Positions 33,462 to 41,862 of a stretch of 46,165 nt of DNA are shown in pieces. The stretch is from Verrucomicrobiales bacterium. GTDB taxonomy: Bacteria > Verrucomicrobiota > Verrucomicrobiia > Verrucomicrobiales > DEV007. The notes below the pieces were generated by a model. That model was not told the DNA's origin and did not search any database. It saw nothing but the letters and a program-made list of their open reading frames with translations. The stretch is taken from the NCBI GenBank assembly GCA_024638765.1, contig JAHEJT010000001.1, positions 32,712 through 78,876 on the forward strand. The letters are read 5' to 3'. How positions within the stretch are numbered: the stretch's first letter is position 1; every line of letters starts with the position of its first letter. The position numbers and the translations under genes are program-made.

Positions 33462-33964
33462 TCTTTCCAGCAAATCCGCTTCGAGAGCATCGCTTTATCC
33501 CGGAAGATAAAATATCCCTCAAACCGCTTCCCCTCGATCATTTGCGGCAGCCAGTGCCGGTCGTCTTCCCACATCTCGTCAAAGGGAATCGCGTCCACCG
33601 GAAACCACAGCGGAATCGCCTCGTCCGTCTCCACCGGCACGCCTTGGTAATCGCCCGCCCGGAATACCGTGCAATGCATGCGCAGGCCGTCGATGAACTG
33701 AAAACAAAGCGTGCCCATCTCCTCCGGATCCAGCACCTGGATTCCGACCTCTTCCTCGACCTCGCGAAGCGCCGCCTCCTGCGCGGTCTCTCCCTCGTCC
33801 AGTTTCCCTCCCGGCCCATTGATGTTCCCGGCGCCCAGGCCGCGTTTTTTCCGGATCAGCAGAATCCGTCCCTCCCGGATCACGAACAACAGGTTGGCGT
33901 GGATCCCCGGTTCCCATGCCTCCCAATCGACCTCCTCCACACTCCGTGCAATCGTCGCCGTCAT
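33458..33964 (-). CDS. NUDIX hydrolase, MTH1/NUDT1-like (oxidised purine nucleotide sanitising)
   Basis: A 168-residue NUDIX protein. The NUDIX box is GGKLDEGETAQEAALREVEE, then EVGI. GAGNINGPGG before it and the C-terminal segments ETDEAIPLWFPVDAIPFDEM, WEDDRHWLPQMIEGKRFEGY and FIFRD align by eye with human MTH1, including the paired W/D region that recognises the purine. MTH1 hydrolyses 8-oxo-dGTP and 2-OH-dATP. The start is ATG 33964; an in-frame extension of five codons is possible. Most bacteria use shorter MutT for this job. Confidence 0.85.
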   Translation of the reverse strand: MTATIARSVEEVDWEAWEPGIHANLLFVIREGRILLIRKKRGLGAGNINGPGGKLDEGETAQEAALREVEEEVGIQVLDPEEMGTLCFQFIDGLRMHCTVFRAGDYQGVPVETDEAIPLWFPVDAIPFDEMWEDDRHWLPQMIEGKRFEGYFIFRDKAMLSKRICWKE

Positions 33965-34003
33965 TTGAATCCGCCGCAATCCACGGCCTCACGGCCGCGG
34001 CTA

Positions 34004-34031
34004 CTTTTTACCTTTTACCTCTGGCCTCCGT
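34004..34031. repeat. Short seven-base-phase repeat (CCTTTTA word)
   Basis: CTTTTTA, CCTTTTA, CCTCTGG and CCTCCGT in 7-bp phase between the NUDIX and gcvP genes. Confidence 0.6.
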
Positions 34032-34048
34032 AGATCTAGCGAAGGAGG
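34025..34048. repeat. Family F hairpin
   Basis: CCTCC (34025) and GGAGG (34044) enclose GTAGATCTAGCGAA, 10 bp from the gcvP stop. It shares AGCGAAGGAGGATC with 4619-4633. Confidence 0.65.
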
Positions 34049-34057
34049 ATCTCACCT

Positions 34058-36928
34058 TTAACTGGATTCGCTCCGCGAATCCAAGTACTCCTCCATCCCC
34101 GCGCACGTGCACACCAGGTTGCGATCCCCATACACATTGTCGATCCTCCCCACCGCGGGCCAGAACTTGTGTGCGCGCGTCCAATCCGCCGGGAAAGCAG
34201 CCGATTCCCGCCCGTAGGGACGATTCCAGTCGTCCGATGCAATCGCCTCCGCCGTGTGCGGCGCGTTCTTGAGCACGTTGTTCCGCGCATCCGATTCCCC
34301 GTTCATGATCGCGCGGATCTCACCGTGAATCGAGATCATGGCGTCGCAAAACCGGTCCAGCTCGGTGCGGGACTCGCTCTCCGTCGGCTCGATCATGAGC
34401 GTCCCCGGCACCGGCCACGACATGGTGGGCGCATGAAATCCGTAGTCGATGAGCCGTTTCGCGACGTCTTCCACGTCGATGCCGGCCTTTTCCTTGAATT
34501 GCCGTAAATCGATAATGCACTCGTGCGCCACCAGCCCGTTCTTCCCGCGATACAGCACCGGGTAAAATTTCTCCAGACGCTTCGCGATGTAATTCGCATT
34601 GAGAATGGCCAACTCGGTGGCCTCGGTCAGACCGCGGGCGCCCATCATGGCGATGTACATCCACGAGATGGTCAAGATACTGGCACTCCCCAGAGGAGCG
34701 GAGCAAACCGCCCCTTCCAGGTTTCCCTCCATGAGACCGTGCCCGGGAAGATATTCCGCCAGATGGGACGCCACCCCGATTGGCCCTACGCCGGGTCCCC
34801 CGCCCCCATGCGGAATGCAAAATGTCTTGTGCAAATTCAGATGACACACGTCCGCCCCGAAATCGCCGGGGCGACAGAGCCCGACCTGCGCGTTCATGTT
34901 GGCGCCGTCCATGTATACCTGCCCGCCGCACCGGTGCACGATGTCGCAGATTTCCCGGATACCTTCCTCGAAGACCCCATGCGTCGACGGGTAGGTCACC
35001 ATGAGGGCACCCAACGCGTCCGCATGTTCCTGCGCCTTTGCCTCGAGATCCTCCAGGTCGATATTGCCCTCGCTATCGCAGGCCACCGGGATCACCCGGA
35101 ACCCGGCCATCACCGCGCTCGCCGGATTGGTCCCGTGTGCGGAAGTGGGTATCAAACAAACGTCCCGGGCCGTGTCTCCACGCTCGCGGTGATAACGCCG
35201 GATCGCAAGCAGACCCGCGTACTCTCCCTGGGATCCCGCGTTGGGCTGGAGTGAAATCGCCGCGAATCCCGTAATCTCAGCCAGCCACGCTTCCAGATCC
35301 TGCGCCACCTGCGCGTATCCCCCGGCCTGGTCCGCGGGCGCGAAGGGATGCAGCGCCGCGGTCTCGGCCCAGCTCAAGGGCATCATCTCCGCGACGGCAT
35401 TCAGCTTCATCGTGCAGGAACCCAGCGGAATCATCGACTGGTTCAACGCCAGATCCCTCCCTTCGAGCCGGTGCAGGTAACGCAACATCTCCGTCTCGGT
35501 GTGGTAAGAATTGAAAACCGGATGCGTGAGATACCCACTCGTCCTTTTAACCGACTCCGGAAGGCATTCTCCCGCGTCGGATTCCTCGGCAGACGCAAAG
35601 GCCACCCCGAATATTCCGGAGAGAAGGTCTACATCCTGCAAGGTTGTCGTTTCGTCCAGCGATATGCCGATCCGGCCATCGCTGAAGTAGCGAAAATTCA
35701 CTCCCGCCTTTGACGCGGCCTCACGGATCCTTTCGAATTCTCCCGCGGCGGGTGATATCACCAGGGTATCAAAAAACGGGTCCTCCGCGACCCCGACACC
35801 CGAGTCCCGCAAGCGTTTCGCCAGGAGGCAGGTCAACCGGTGGACACGACGCGCGATCCGGCGCAATCCCCCGGGTCCATGGTAAACCGCATACATCGCC
35901 GCCATCACGGCCAACAAGACCTGCGCAGTGCAGATATTGCTCGTGGCTTTGTCCCTGCGGATGTGCTGTTCCCTCGTCTGTAGCGCGAGCCGGAAGGCCG
36001 GTTTCCCGGCCGCATCCACGGAAACCCCCACCAGGCGCCCGGGCAGTTTGCGTTTCAAGGCGTCCTTGGCTGCGATGAATCCCGCGTGCGGCCCCCCGAA
36101 TCCCATCGGCACACCGAAGCGTTGTGCACTGCCCACCACGATGTCCGCTCCGAACTCGCCCGGAGGACGGAGCAACGTCAGCGCCAGCGGATCCGCGGCC
36201 ACCACCAGCAAACCACCCGCGGCGTGGACCGCCTCGGCAAACGTCGAGTAATCACAGATAGCGCCATCCGTCCCGGGATACTGCACCAGGGCCCCGAGAA
36301 ACTCGTCCTCGGGGAGATTCTCGAACCCTTTGTTCTCGTGATCTTCCACCCGCACCTCAATGCCGAGCGGCTCCGCCCTCGTCCGCACCACGTCGATGGT
36401 CTGCGGGTGACATCGCCCGGACACAAGAAAAATCCGACTCTTTGGGTTCGCCCCGGCGCACATTGCCATGGCTTCAGCCGCTGCGGTTCCCTCGTCGAGG
36501 AGCGACGCGTTGGCGACATCCATGGCAGCGAGATCGGTGATCAAGGTCTGAAAATTAAGCAACGCTTCCAGCCGTCCCTGCGCGATTTCCGCCTGGTAAG
36601 GCGTGTAAGCGGTGTACCAGCCGGGATTCTCAAGAATGTTCCGCTGGATCACCGGCGGCGTAACGCAGTCGTGGTAACCGGCGCCTATGAAGCTTCGACG
36701 CACTTCGTTCCGCGAAAGCATCGCCCGGATCTCCCCGAGCGCCGCGGCTTCGTCCAGCGGCGCGGGAAGCGCGAGTGCCCGGGTCAGGCGGATCCCGGAT
36801 GGCACCGCCGCGTCGATGACTTTGTCCAGGCTTTCAAACCCCAACTCCCGGACCATACCCGACGCGGCCTCGGCATCCGATCCCAGGTGCCTCCTCGCAA
36901 AGGATTCAGGGCGAAGTTCCTCGGTCAT
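34058..36928 (-). CDS. gcvP: Glycine dehydrogenase (decarboxylating), P-protein
   Basis: A 956-residue PLP enzyme of the glycine cleavage system; decarboxylates glycine and passes the aminomethyl group to the lipoyl arm of GcvH. It is the fused alpha-beta form of about 950 residues. N-terminal [85 protein letters not shown]. The PLP lysine is in [20 protein letters not shown]. The start is ATG 36928, because the typical family N-terminus begins there (E. coli 957 residues); the frame is open 22 codons further. Last gene of gcvT-gcvH-gcvP. Confidence 0.97.
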   Translation of the reverse strand: MTEELRPESFARRHLGSDAEAASGMVRELGFESLDKVIDAAVPSGIRLTRALALPAPLDEAAALGEIRAMLSRNEVRRSFIGAGYHDCVTPPVIQRNILENPGWYTAYTPYQAEIAQGRLEALLNFQTLITDLAAMDVANASLLDEGTAAAEAMAMCAGANPKSRIFLVSGRCHPQTIDVVRTRAEPLGIEVRVEDHENKGFENLPEDEFLGALVQYPGTDGAICDYSTFAEAVHAAGGLLVVAADPLALTLLRPPGEFGADIVVGSAQRFGVPMGFGGPHAGFIAAKDALKRKLPGRLVGVSVDAAGKPAFRLALQTREQHIRRDKATSNICTAQVLLAVMAAMYAVYHGPGGLRRIARRVHRLTCLLAKRLRDSGVGVAEDPFFDTLVISPAAGEFERIREAASKAGVNFRYFSDGRIGISLDETTTLQDVDLLSGIFGVAFASAEESDAGECLPESVKRTSGYLTHPVFNSYHTETEMLRYLHRLEGRDLALNQSMIPLGSCTMKLNAVAEMMPLSWAETAALHPFAPADQAGGYAQVAQDLEAWLAEITGFAAISLQPNAGSQGEYAGLLAIRRYHRERGDTARDVCLIPTSAHGTNPASAVMAGFRVIPVACDSEGNIDLEDLEAKAQEHADALGALMVTYPSTHGVFEEGIREICDIVHRCGGQVYMDGANMNAQVGLCRPGDFGADVCHLNLHKTFCIPHGGGGPGVGPIGVASHLAEYLPGHGLMEGNLEGAVCSAPLGSASILTISWMYIAMMGARGLTEATELAILNANYIAKRLEKFYPVLYRGKNGLVAHECIIDLRQFKEKAGIDVEDVAKRLIDYGFHAPTMSWPVPGTLMIEPTESESRTELDRFCDAMISIHGEIRAIMNGESDARNNVLKNAPHTAEAIASDDWNRPYGRESAAFPADWTRAHKFWPAVGRIDNVYGDRNLVCTCAGMEEYLDSRSESS

Positions 36929-37036
36929 ATCCCGCGCGCCGTCCGGCCGGCCCTTGCCCTCTGCCGGCCTCGTCGGTGAAGTTGCTTTTCCCATTCTACA
37001 AAAGAACGCACCTGCGAGGCGCGCAGAAGCAAAAAA

Positions 37037-37414
37037 TCAACCGATCCCACCGAGATAAGCTTCCGAGTCCTTGAGAGCCTCGGTTTCAGCCTGATCGGCG
37101 ACCTTGATCTTGAAGATCCAGCCCTGCCCGTAAGGATCGCTGTTAATCATGGCGGGATCGGATTCCAGCGCGGTATTCACTTCGACGATCTCTCCGGCCA
37201 CGGGGGCGTAAATGTCGCTGGCGGCTTTGACGGACTCCACCACCGCCACCGGATCCTTGGCCGCCACCACCCGTCCCGGCGCCGGCAGCTCCACGAAAAC
37301 CACGTCGCTCAGCTCCGTCTGCGCGTGATCGGAGATGCCGACCTTCGCGGTCTCCTGACCCGCCTCGATCCATTCATGCGAATCGCAATATCTCAGGTTC
37401 TCCGGGGCTTCCAT
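37037..37414 (-). CDS. gcvH: Glycine cleavage system H protein
   Basis: A 125-residue lipoyl carrier shuttling the aminomethyl group between GcvP, GcvT and the L-protein. The lipoylation lysine is K63 in VVESVKAASDIYAP. The N-terminal signature is LRYCDSHEWIE and the end is the usual helix (SEAYLGGIG). The start is ATG 37414, giving normal length; upstream codons have no similarity. It lies 108 bp upstream of gcvP and 122 bp downstream of gcvT; neither gap contains a recognisable element. Confidence 0.96.
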   Translation of the reverse strand: MEAPENLRYCDSHEWIEAGQETAKVGISDHAQTELSDVVFVELPAPGRVVAAKDPVAVVESVKAASDIYAPVAGEIVEVNTALESDPAMINSDPYGQGWIFKIKVADQAETEALKDSEAYLGGIG

Positions 37415-37536
37415 GGAGCGTATCTTTTGGCCAATCGAGCCCCGCTTGGGAAGGATTTTTTCCCTTGCCACCGCCCTCCCCCCATAACTCAAAGGATCGC
37501 CGCCGCTCCCGCCGTCCCGATTTTCACAAGCGCCTC

Positions 37537-38613
37537 TTAACCAGTGGTCAAAAACGGTTTTTTTACCACGGTCGCGGGAAAACGTTTCGCCCGCATTTCC
37601 ACCTCCAGCGCGCTGCCTTTCGCCGAAAACTGCGTCGGCAGGTAAGCCATCCCGATTCCCACACCCAGAGACGGGGAGAGCGTGCCACTGCTCAACTCCC
37701 CAACCCGATCATCCCCCGCGTAAACCGCGTAATGAGGCCTCGGGGGCGGCCCCTTCTCCAACATCCGGATCGCCGTGAGCCGATCGAAGTCGCCCGCCTC
37801 CTTCTGCCGCAGGAGCGCCTCCCGGCCCATGAATTCCTCCTTCTCCAGATCCACGAAAAATCCGAGCCCCGCTTCGAGTGGTGTCCGGTCCGGCGAAAGA
37901 TCGGAACCATTCAAGGGATATCCCATCTCGAGCCGCAAGGTATCGCGCGCCCCCAATCCACAGGGCGAAGCGCCACATTCGACAGCCTTGGTAAACCAGC
38001 CGGCCGTCTCCTCGGCCGGACAAAACAGCTCGAACCCATCCTCGCCCGTGTACCCGGTCCTGCAGACATAGGCCGGCGGCCCCGCAGACTCCAGGGAAGC
38101 GAGACCATTCCGCGGGGGTAACTCCCCGGCCGCCGATTCTGTCATGCGCCGAAAGAGGGCTTTCGATTCCGGCCCCTGGATCGCGAGGGCGCCATAAGAT
38201 TCGCTTCGATTTGACAGACAGACCCCTTCCCCGGCGTGCCTTTCCAGCCAGTCCCAGGCCTCCGCGACGCACGCGGCATTCACCACCAGGAGATACTCGT
38301 CCCCGAGGATCCGGTAAAGGATCAGGTCATCGATGATACCGCCGTCCTCATTCAGGAGGAGAGTATATTGTCCCTGCCCGGTCCCGAGATCCTCCAGCTG
38401 ATTCGTCAGCATGCGATTCAGCCACACGCCCGCCCCCGGACCGGAAACGAATATCTCGCCCATGTGCGAGATATCGAATACCCCCGCGGATTCACGCACC
38501 GCCTGGTGTTCCTTGATAATGCCGGAATACTGGATCGGCATAGTCCACCCAGCAAACTCCACCATCCTGGCCCCGCGCTCGAGATGCAAAGCATGCAGTG
38601 GAGACTCTTTCAT
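37537..38613 (-). CDS. gcvT: Aminomethyltransferase (glycine cleavage T protein)
   Basis: A 358-residue tetrahydrofolate-dependent enzyme releasing ammonia and making 5,10-methylene-THF. N-terminal SPLHALHLERGARMVEFAGW and DISHMGEIFVSGPGA are conserved; NEDGGIIDDLILYRI contains the folate-site Asp; CRTGYTGEDGFELF is the mid-domain signature, and the C-terminal barrel includes GVGIGMAYLP. First gene of the gcvTHP cluster; no glycine riboswitch was recognised upstream. The L-protein gene is not in the window. Confidence 0.96.
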   Translation of the reverse strand: MKESPLHALHLERGARMVEFAGWTMPIQYSGIIKEHQAVRESAGVFDISHMGEIFVSGPGAGVWLNRMLTNQLEDLGTGQGQYTLLLNEDGGIIDDLILYRILGDEYLLVVNAACVAEAWDWLERHAGEGVCLSNRSESYGALAIQGPESKALFRRMTESAAGELPPRNGLASLESAGPPAYVCRTGYTGEDGFELFCPAEETAGWFTKAVECGASPCGLGARDTLRLEMGYPLNGSDLSPDRTPLEAGLGFFVDLEKEEFMGREALLRQKEAGDFDRLTAIRMLEKGPPPRPHYAVYAGDDRVGELSSGTLSPSLGVGIGMAYLPTQFSAKGSALEVEMRAKRFPATVVKKPFLTTG

Positions 38614-38677
38614 TGTATGGTGGTGCTGAGTAACTCCGAGATTTCATCCCCTCTGGCCGAGAGAGAAGCCAGAGGTG

Positions 38678-38728
38678 CTGCCGCATCCTGCCGCAGATTC
38701 AATGCTATTCTGCGGCAGGATGCCGCAG
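38678..38728. repeat. Family D palindrome (GGATGCC core), copy near gcvT
   Basis: CTGCCGCATCCTGCCGCAGA (38678-38697) and TCTGCGGCAGGATGCCGCAG (38709-38728) are inverted copies with one mismatch. They are followed by CTACTT, the same tail as at 20404-20411. Two CCGGGTGA units (period 8) follow at 38743-38758. Confidence 0.85.
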
Positions 38729-38832
38729 CTACTTGTAATTCGCCGGGTGACCGGGTGAATGTCGGAAAATCACCCCTCAATGTCAATCGACCACTCGCCA
38801 GGCTCACTAATCAGCCCTCCACTTGGCTATGA

Positions 38833-38999
38833 TTGTCATCCCGAGCAAAGTCGAGGGATCTCACGCTCGGTCCAGGAGAATCTATGCGCCGTGGAAACAA
38901 TCGGATGCATTCGTAGGCGAACGCTGTAAATCACACTTTGCGCACCAAGAAATCAGGATTTTGCATCGAGAGATCCCTCGACTTCGCTCGGGATGACAA
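38833..38999. repeat. Family A REPIN-like paired palindrome, copy 4
   Basis: The left arm starts TTGTCATCCCGAGCAAAGTC (38833-38862) and the right arm ends CGACTTCGCTCGGGATGACA (38970-38999). Compared with the other copies the central GGAGTC is AAAGTC on the left and GACTTC on the right: the arms have changed mostly together. It lies in the divergent gap between gcvT and the rhomboid-like gene; apart from the listed repeats, 38614-39064 shows nothing. Confidence 0.92.
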
Positions 39000-39064
39000 G
39001 TTAAGTAGTCGCATCTTGGATCTCGCTCCCCAGCCTGACACGATACCGCCCCTCGACCCCAGGA

Positions 39065-39877
39065 ATGCCTCTACTCACCAAAGCAGAACACAAGTTCGGC
39101 CGTTTCGCGATTCCTGGCCTTCTCAGGATTATCGCCGGATTCCAGCTGCTTGTCTTCGTCCTCGCCCATATCAACCCTTCCTTTCTCGAGGTCCTCGCGC
39201 TGGACCCCGCCAGAGTGATGAAGGGGGAGGTCTGGCGCCTCGTCTCCTACGTGTTCATCCCCCGCACGCTCTCCTTCTGGATCATCATCCAGGTGATGTT
39301 CCTCTGGTTCATCAATGACGGACTAGAATCGGCCTGGGGCAGTTTCCGGCTCAACCTCTATTTCATCGGGAGCATGCTCACCCTGACCCTCGGGTGTTTC
39401 TTCCTGCCCGGCGTCATTCCTACGGGCGAGTTTCTCTATTACAGCGTGTTTCTGGCTTTCGCTATCATTTACCCGGAACAGACGATCATGTTCATGCTCG
39501 TCATCCCCATCAAGATCAAGTACCTGGCTTACCTTCTCGGCGGAATTCTGGTGCTATACTTTTTCCAGGACCATCGCATGGCGCTGACCATCACGTGCTC
39601 GCTGATTCCTTTCGCCTGCTACGCGCTGCCCAAGGCCATCAGGACTATCATGTTCCGCTCCCAGGTCGCCGAGAGACGCCATCGTTACGAACAACACTCC
39701 CTCCCGGCGAATGAAGCCTTCCATCGCTGCACGGCCTGCGGAAAAACCGAGGCCGATGATCCACACCTGGAATTCCGCGTCACCAGCGAAGGAGATGAAC
39801 TCTGCGTCCCTTGCCTGGAACGACAGAAGACGGCAGGCTCCAAAGAAAACGCGACCGAGACGAAAAAAACGGAATAA
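39065..39877 (+). CDS. Rhomboid-like membrane pseudoprotease with C-terminal zinc ribbon
   Basis: A 270-residue protein with about six membrane segments (20-190). It has the rhomboid entry motif KGEVWRLVSYVFIP (53-66), but the positions expected to carry the Gly-x-Ser and the late His are absent, and the extended first loop HxxxxHxxxN motif is missing. It therefore looks like a catalytically dead rhomboid relative. After the membrane domain (about 215-255) comes a zinc ribbon, with C222-T-A-C225 and C247-V-P-C250, on the cytosolic side. The start is ATG 39065 after CCCCAGG. Function unknown; an active rhomboid is encoded at 15464-16417. Confidence 0.7.
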   Translation: MPLLTKAEHKFGRFAIPGLLRIIAGFQLLVFVLAHINPSFLEVLALDPARVMKGEVWRLVSYVFIPRTLSFWIIIQVMFLWFINDGLESAWGSFRLNLYFIGSMLTLTLGCFFLPGVIPTGEFLYYSVFLAFAIIYPEQTIMFMLVIPIKIKYLAYLLGGILVLYFFQDHRMALTITCSLIPFACYALPKAIRTIMFRSQVAERRHRYEQHSLPANEAFHRCTACGKTEADDPHLEFRVTSEGDELCVPCLERQKTAGSKENATETKKTE

Positions 39878-40000
39878 TTTCCGAGCTACGGTGGATCTAT
39901 CATAAGATGAATTGAGAGACCACTGGAACCAAATCATTGTGAGGCTGAGAGAACGTATCCTCTCCCAGAACCAACAATTACAGTTTGTCTCGCCTTGAAA

Positions 40001-40115
40001 CCCCTCACCTCAATCCTCTCCCCGGGGAGAGGAAGGAGAGAAACTTACCAACCTTCTTACAAATGGAGGGACTTCGAATCCCCTCTCCCCCGGGGAGAGG
40101 GTCAGGGTGAGGGCG
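40001..40115. repeat. Family E paired palindrome (CCCTCTCCCC / GGGGAGAGGG)
   Basis: The left arm contains CCTCTCCCCGGGGAGAGG (40015-40032) after CCCCTCACCTC; the right arm is CCCTCTCCCCCGGGGAGAGG, then GTCAGGGTGAGGG (40081-40113). This palindrome type occurs in many unrelated bacterial genomes. It sits between the rhomboid-like gene and trpD, near the trpD 3' end. Confidence 0.85.
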
Positions 40116-40139
40116 ATCCGGGTCGCGAAAATATTCCGA

Positions 40140-41189
40140 CTAACCCGCGTCGAATTCCCGCAGTGCCTCCAGCTTCTTCGCCGCCGTCCCGCTGTCCACC
40201 AGCGCCCCCGCGCGCGAAAAACCGTCCTTGAGATCGGCCGCCTTGCCTGTAATCACCAGTCCCGCCGCCGCGTTCAATAATACCATGTCGCGCTTCGCAC
40301 CCGTGATGCGTCCCTCCAGGATGCCCTCAAGAATCTCCCCGTTGACCTTCGCATCCCCACCCTGAAGCTCTTCCAAGGTCGCGGGGCCAATCTCTGAAAA
40401 CTCCGCGGGATCGAATACCTCTTCACTGACGACCCCCTCCGCGTCCAACTTGGCGATGGTGGTCGGCCCCAGCGTCGACAATTCATCCATGCCACCGCCC
40501 TCGGCAGTGGTCCCATGCACCGCCCACCCCCCTTTGCGGCCAAGCGACGCAAGAATGGTGGCGAACACGCCCGTCAACGCTCCGTCAAACACACCGATCA
40601 ATTGATATTCCGGGCGAACCGGATTCAGGAGCGGCCCGAGAATATTAAAAATAGTCCGGCATCCTTCTTTCGCAAGAAGCTGACGCACCGGCACTACGGC
40701 TTTAAACGCCGGATGATAAAGGGGCGCAAACAGAAACCCCATCCCGGTTTCCTGCACGCAACGCCCGAACTCTTCCGGCCCCAGGTCAATGCGGACTCCC
40801 AGGGTCTCGAGCACGTCCGCTCCACCACTCTTGGAAGTAATTCCACGATTTCCGTGTTTCACAACGCAAATGTCCGCAGCCGCCAGAATGAATATCGTCG
40901 TCGTCGATACATTAAAGAGATTGAGCTTGTCGCCTCCCGTGCCGCAGACGTCCAGGAGAGGACCGGCCAGCTGATCCCGATCAAGATCCGGTCGCACCGC
41001 ACGCGCGAGGAAGGCCTCCACGAATCCGGAAATCTCAGCGGGACTTTCTCCCTTGCGCGCCAAGGCGCGCAGAAAGTCCGCCTTGGCGTCATCCCTTGTC
41101 CCGTCGGAAAGCAGGGCCGTCGCCGCGGCCCGAACCTCCGCCGGACCCAACTCTTTCCCCTCCCCCAATTGCGCCGTAAGTTCTTCCAT
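40140..41189 (-). CDS. trpD: Anthranilate phosphoribosyltransferase
   Basis: A 349-residue enzyme of tryptophan synthesis, joining anthranilate with PRPP. The PRPP site is DVCGTGGDKLNLFNVSTTT (80-98); KHGNRGITSKSGGADVLE (111-128) and ILGPLLNPVRPEYQLIGVF are family signatures; GGGMDELSTLGPT is near the second metal site. The start is ATG 41189, with GGAGGG five bases upstream; an in-frame GTG four codons earlier is part of that ribosome-binding region. It is a lone trp gene; no other trp genes are in the window. Confidence 0.95.
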   Translation of the reverse strand: MEELTAQLGEGKELGPAEVRAAATALLSDGTRDDAKADFLRALARKGESPAEISGFVEAFLARAVRPDLDRDQLAGPLLDVCGTGGDKLNLFNVSTTTIFILAAADICVVKHGNRGITSKSGGADVLETLGVRIDLGPEEFGRCVQETGMGFLFAPLYHPAFKAVVPVRQLLAKEGCRTIFNILGPLLNPVRPEYQLIGVFDGALTGVFATILASLGRKGGWAVHGTTAEGGGMDELSTLGPTTIAKLDAEGVVSEEVFDPAEFSEIGPATLEELQGGDAKVNGEILEGILEGRITGAKRDMVLLNAAAGLVITGKAADLKDGFSRAGALVDSGTAAKKLEALREFDAG

Positions 41190-41295
41190 ACCGCCCTCCA
41201 CGCCCAGAAATTTCAGTCCTCAAAGTATTGCTGGCACATTCTCAAAAGCCTAGTTTATTTCTAGAAGGCGCGGGCTGCCGGCCGCCCCTCCCCCC

Positions 41296-41853
41296 ATGAA
41301 TTTCGATAATCCAGAACAGGTTTGTCTCGAAGGCAGCCTCATCATCGCAGACCCATCGCTGCGCGAGGCCACCTTCCGTCGCAGCGTCCTCCTCCTCACG
41401 AACCACAGCCATAGCGAAGGCGCCCACGGGTACATATTGAACCGGCCGCTCGAAAAGACCGTGGGAGAACTTCTCCTCGACGCTGAATTCTCTTCCCTCG
41501 CCAGTCTCCCGGTCTTTATCGGTGGTCCCGTAAACTCGGAACAGCTCACCTTCAGCTCGATCCGCTGGAACCCTTCCGCGGAAGAACTGGACTATGAAAT
41601 CCATCTCTCAGCCAAAGAAGCAACCCAACGGTTGCTCGAGGGATTCGACGTTCGCGCTTTCGTCGGGTATGCGGGGTGGTCGGAAGGCCAGCTGGAACAC
41701 GAACTGAAACAACGCGCCTGGATCACTCATAAGGCGGAAGAATGCGTCCTCAATACCGATCACCTGGAAACCCTCTGGAGCGATATTCTCAAGAAAATGA
41801 GCCCCTGGCACCGGCTCCTAGCAGACGCTCCCGACGATCCCAGCTTGAACTGA
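41296..41853 (+). CDS. YqgE/AlgH family (UPF0301) protein
   Basis: A 185-residue protein of the UPF0301 family. It opens EGSLIIADPSLREATFRRSV, matching the GSLLIA...F..SV start, and then LLLTNHSHSEGAHGYILNRP. VFIGGPV and the highly conserved GYAGWSEGQLEHELKQRAW follow. AlgH in Pseudomonas affects alginate expression, but the biochemical role of the family is not established. Divergent from trpD (106 bp) and convergent, with only 9 bp between stops, with the large ATPase gene. Confidence 0.92.
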   Translation: MNFDNPEQVCLEGSLIIADPSLREATFRRSVLLLTNHSHSEGAHGYILNRPLEKTVGELLLDAEFSSLASLPVFIGGPVNSEQLTFSSIRWNPSAEELDYEIHLSAKEATQRLLEGFDVRAFVGYAGWSEGQLEHELKQRAWITHKAEECVLNTDHLETLWSDILKKMSPWHRLLADAPDDPSLN

Positions 41854-41862
41854 CGCCGCCTC

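Noticed and set aside
38614-39064. Glycine riboswitch upstream of gcvT
   Set aside because: No paired glycine-aptamer core could be found; the region consists of palindromic repeats and unremarkable sequence.
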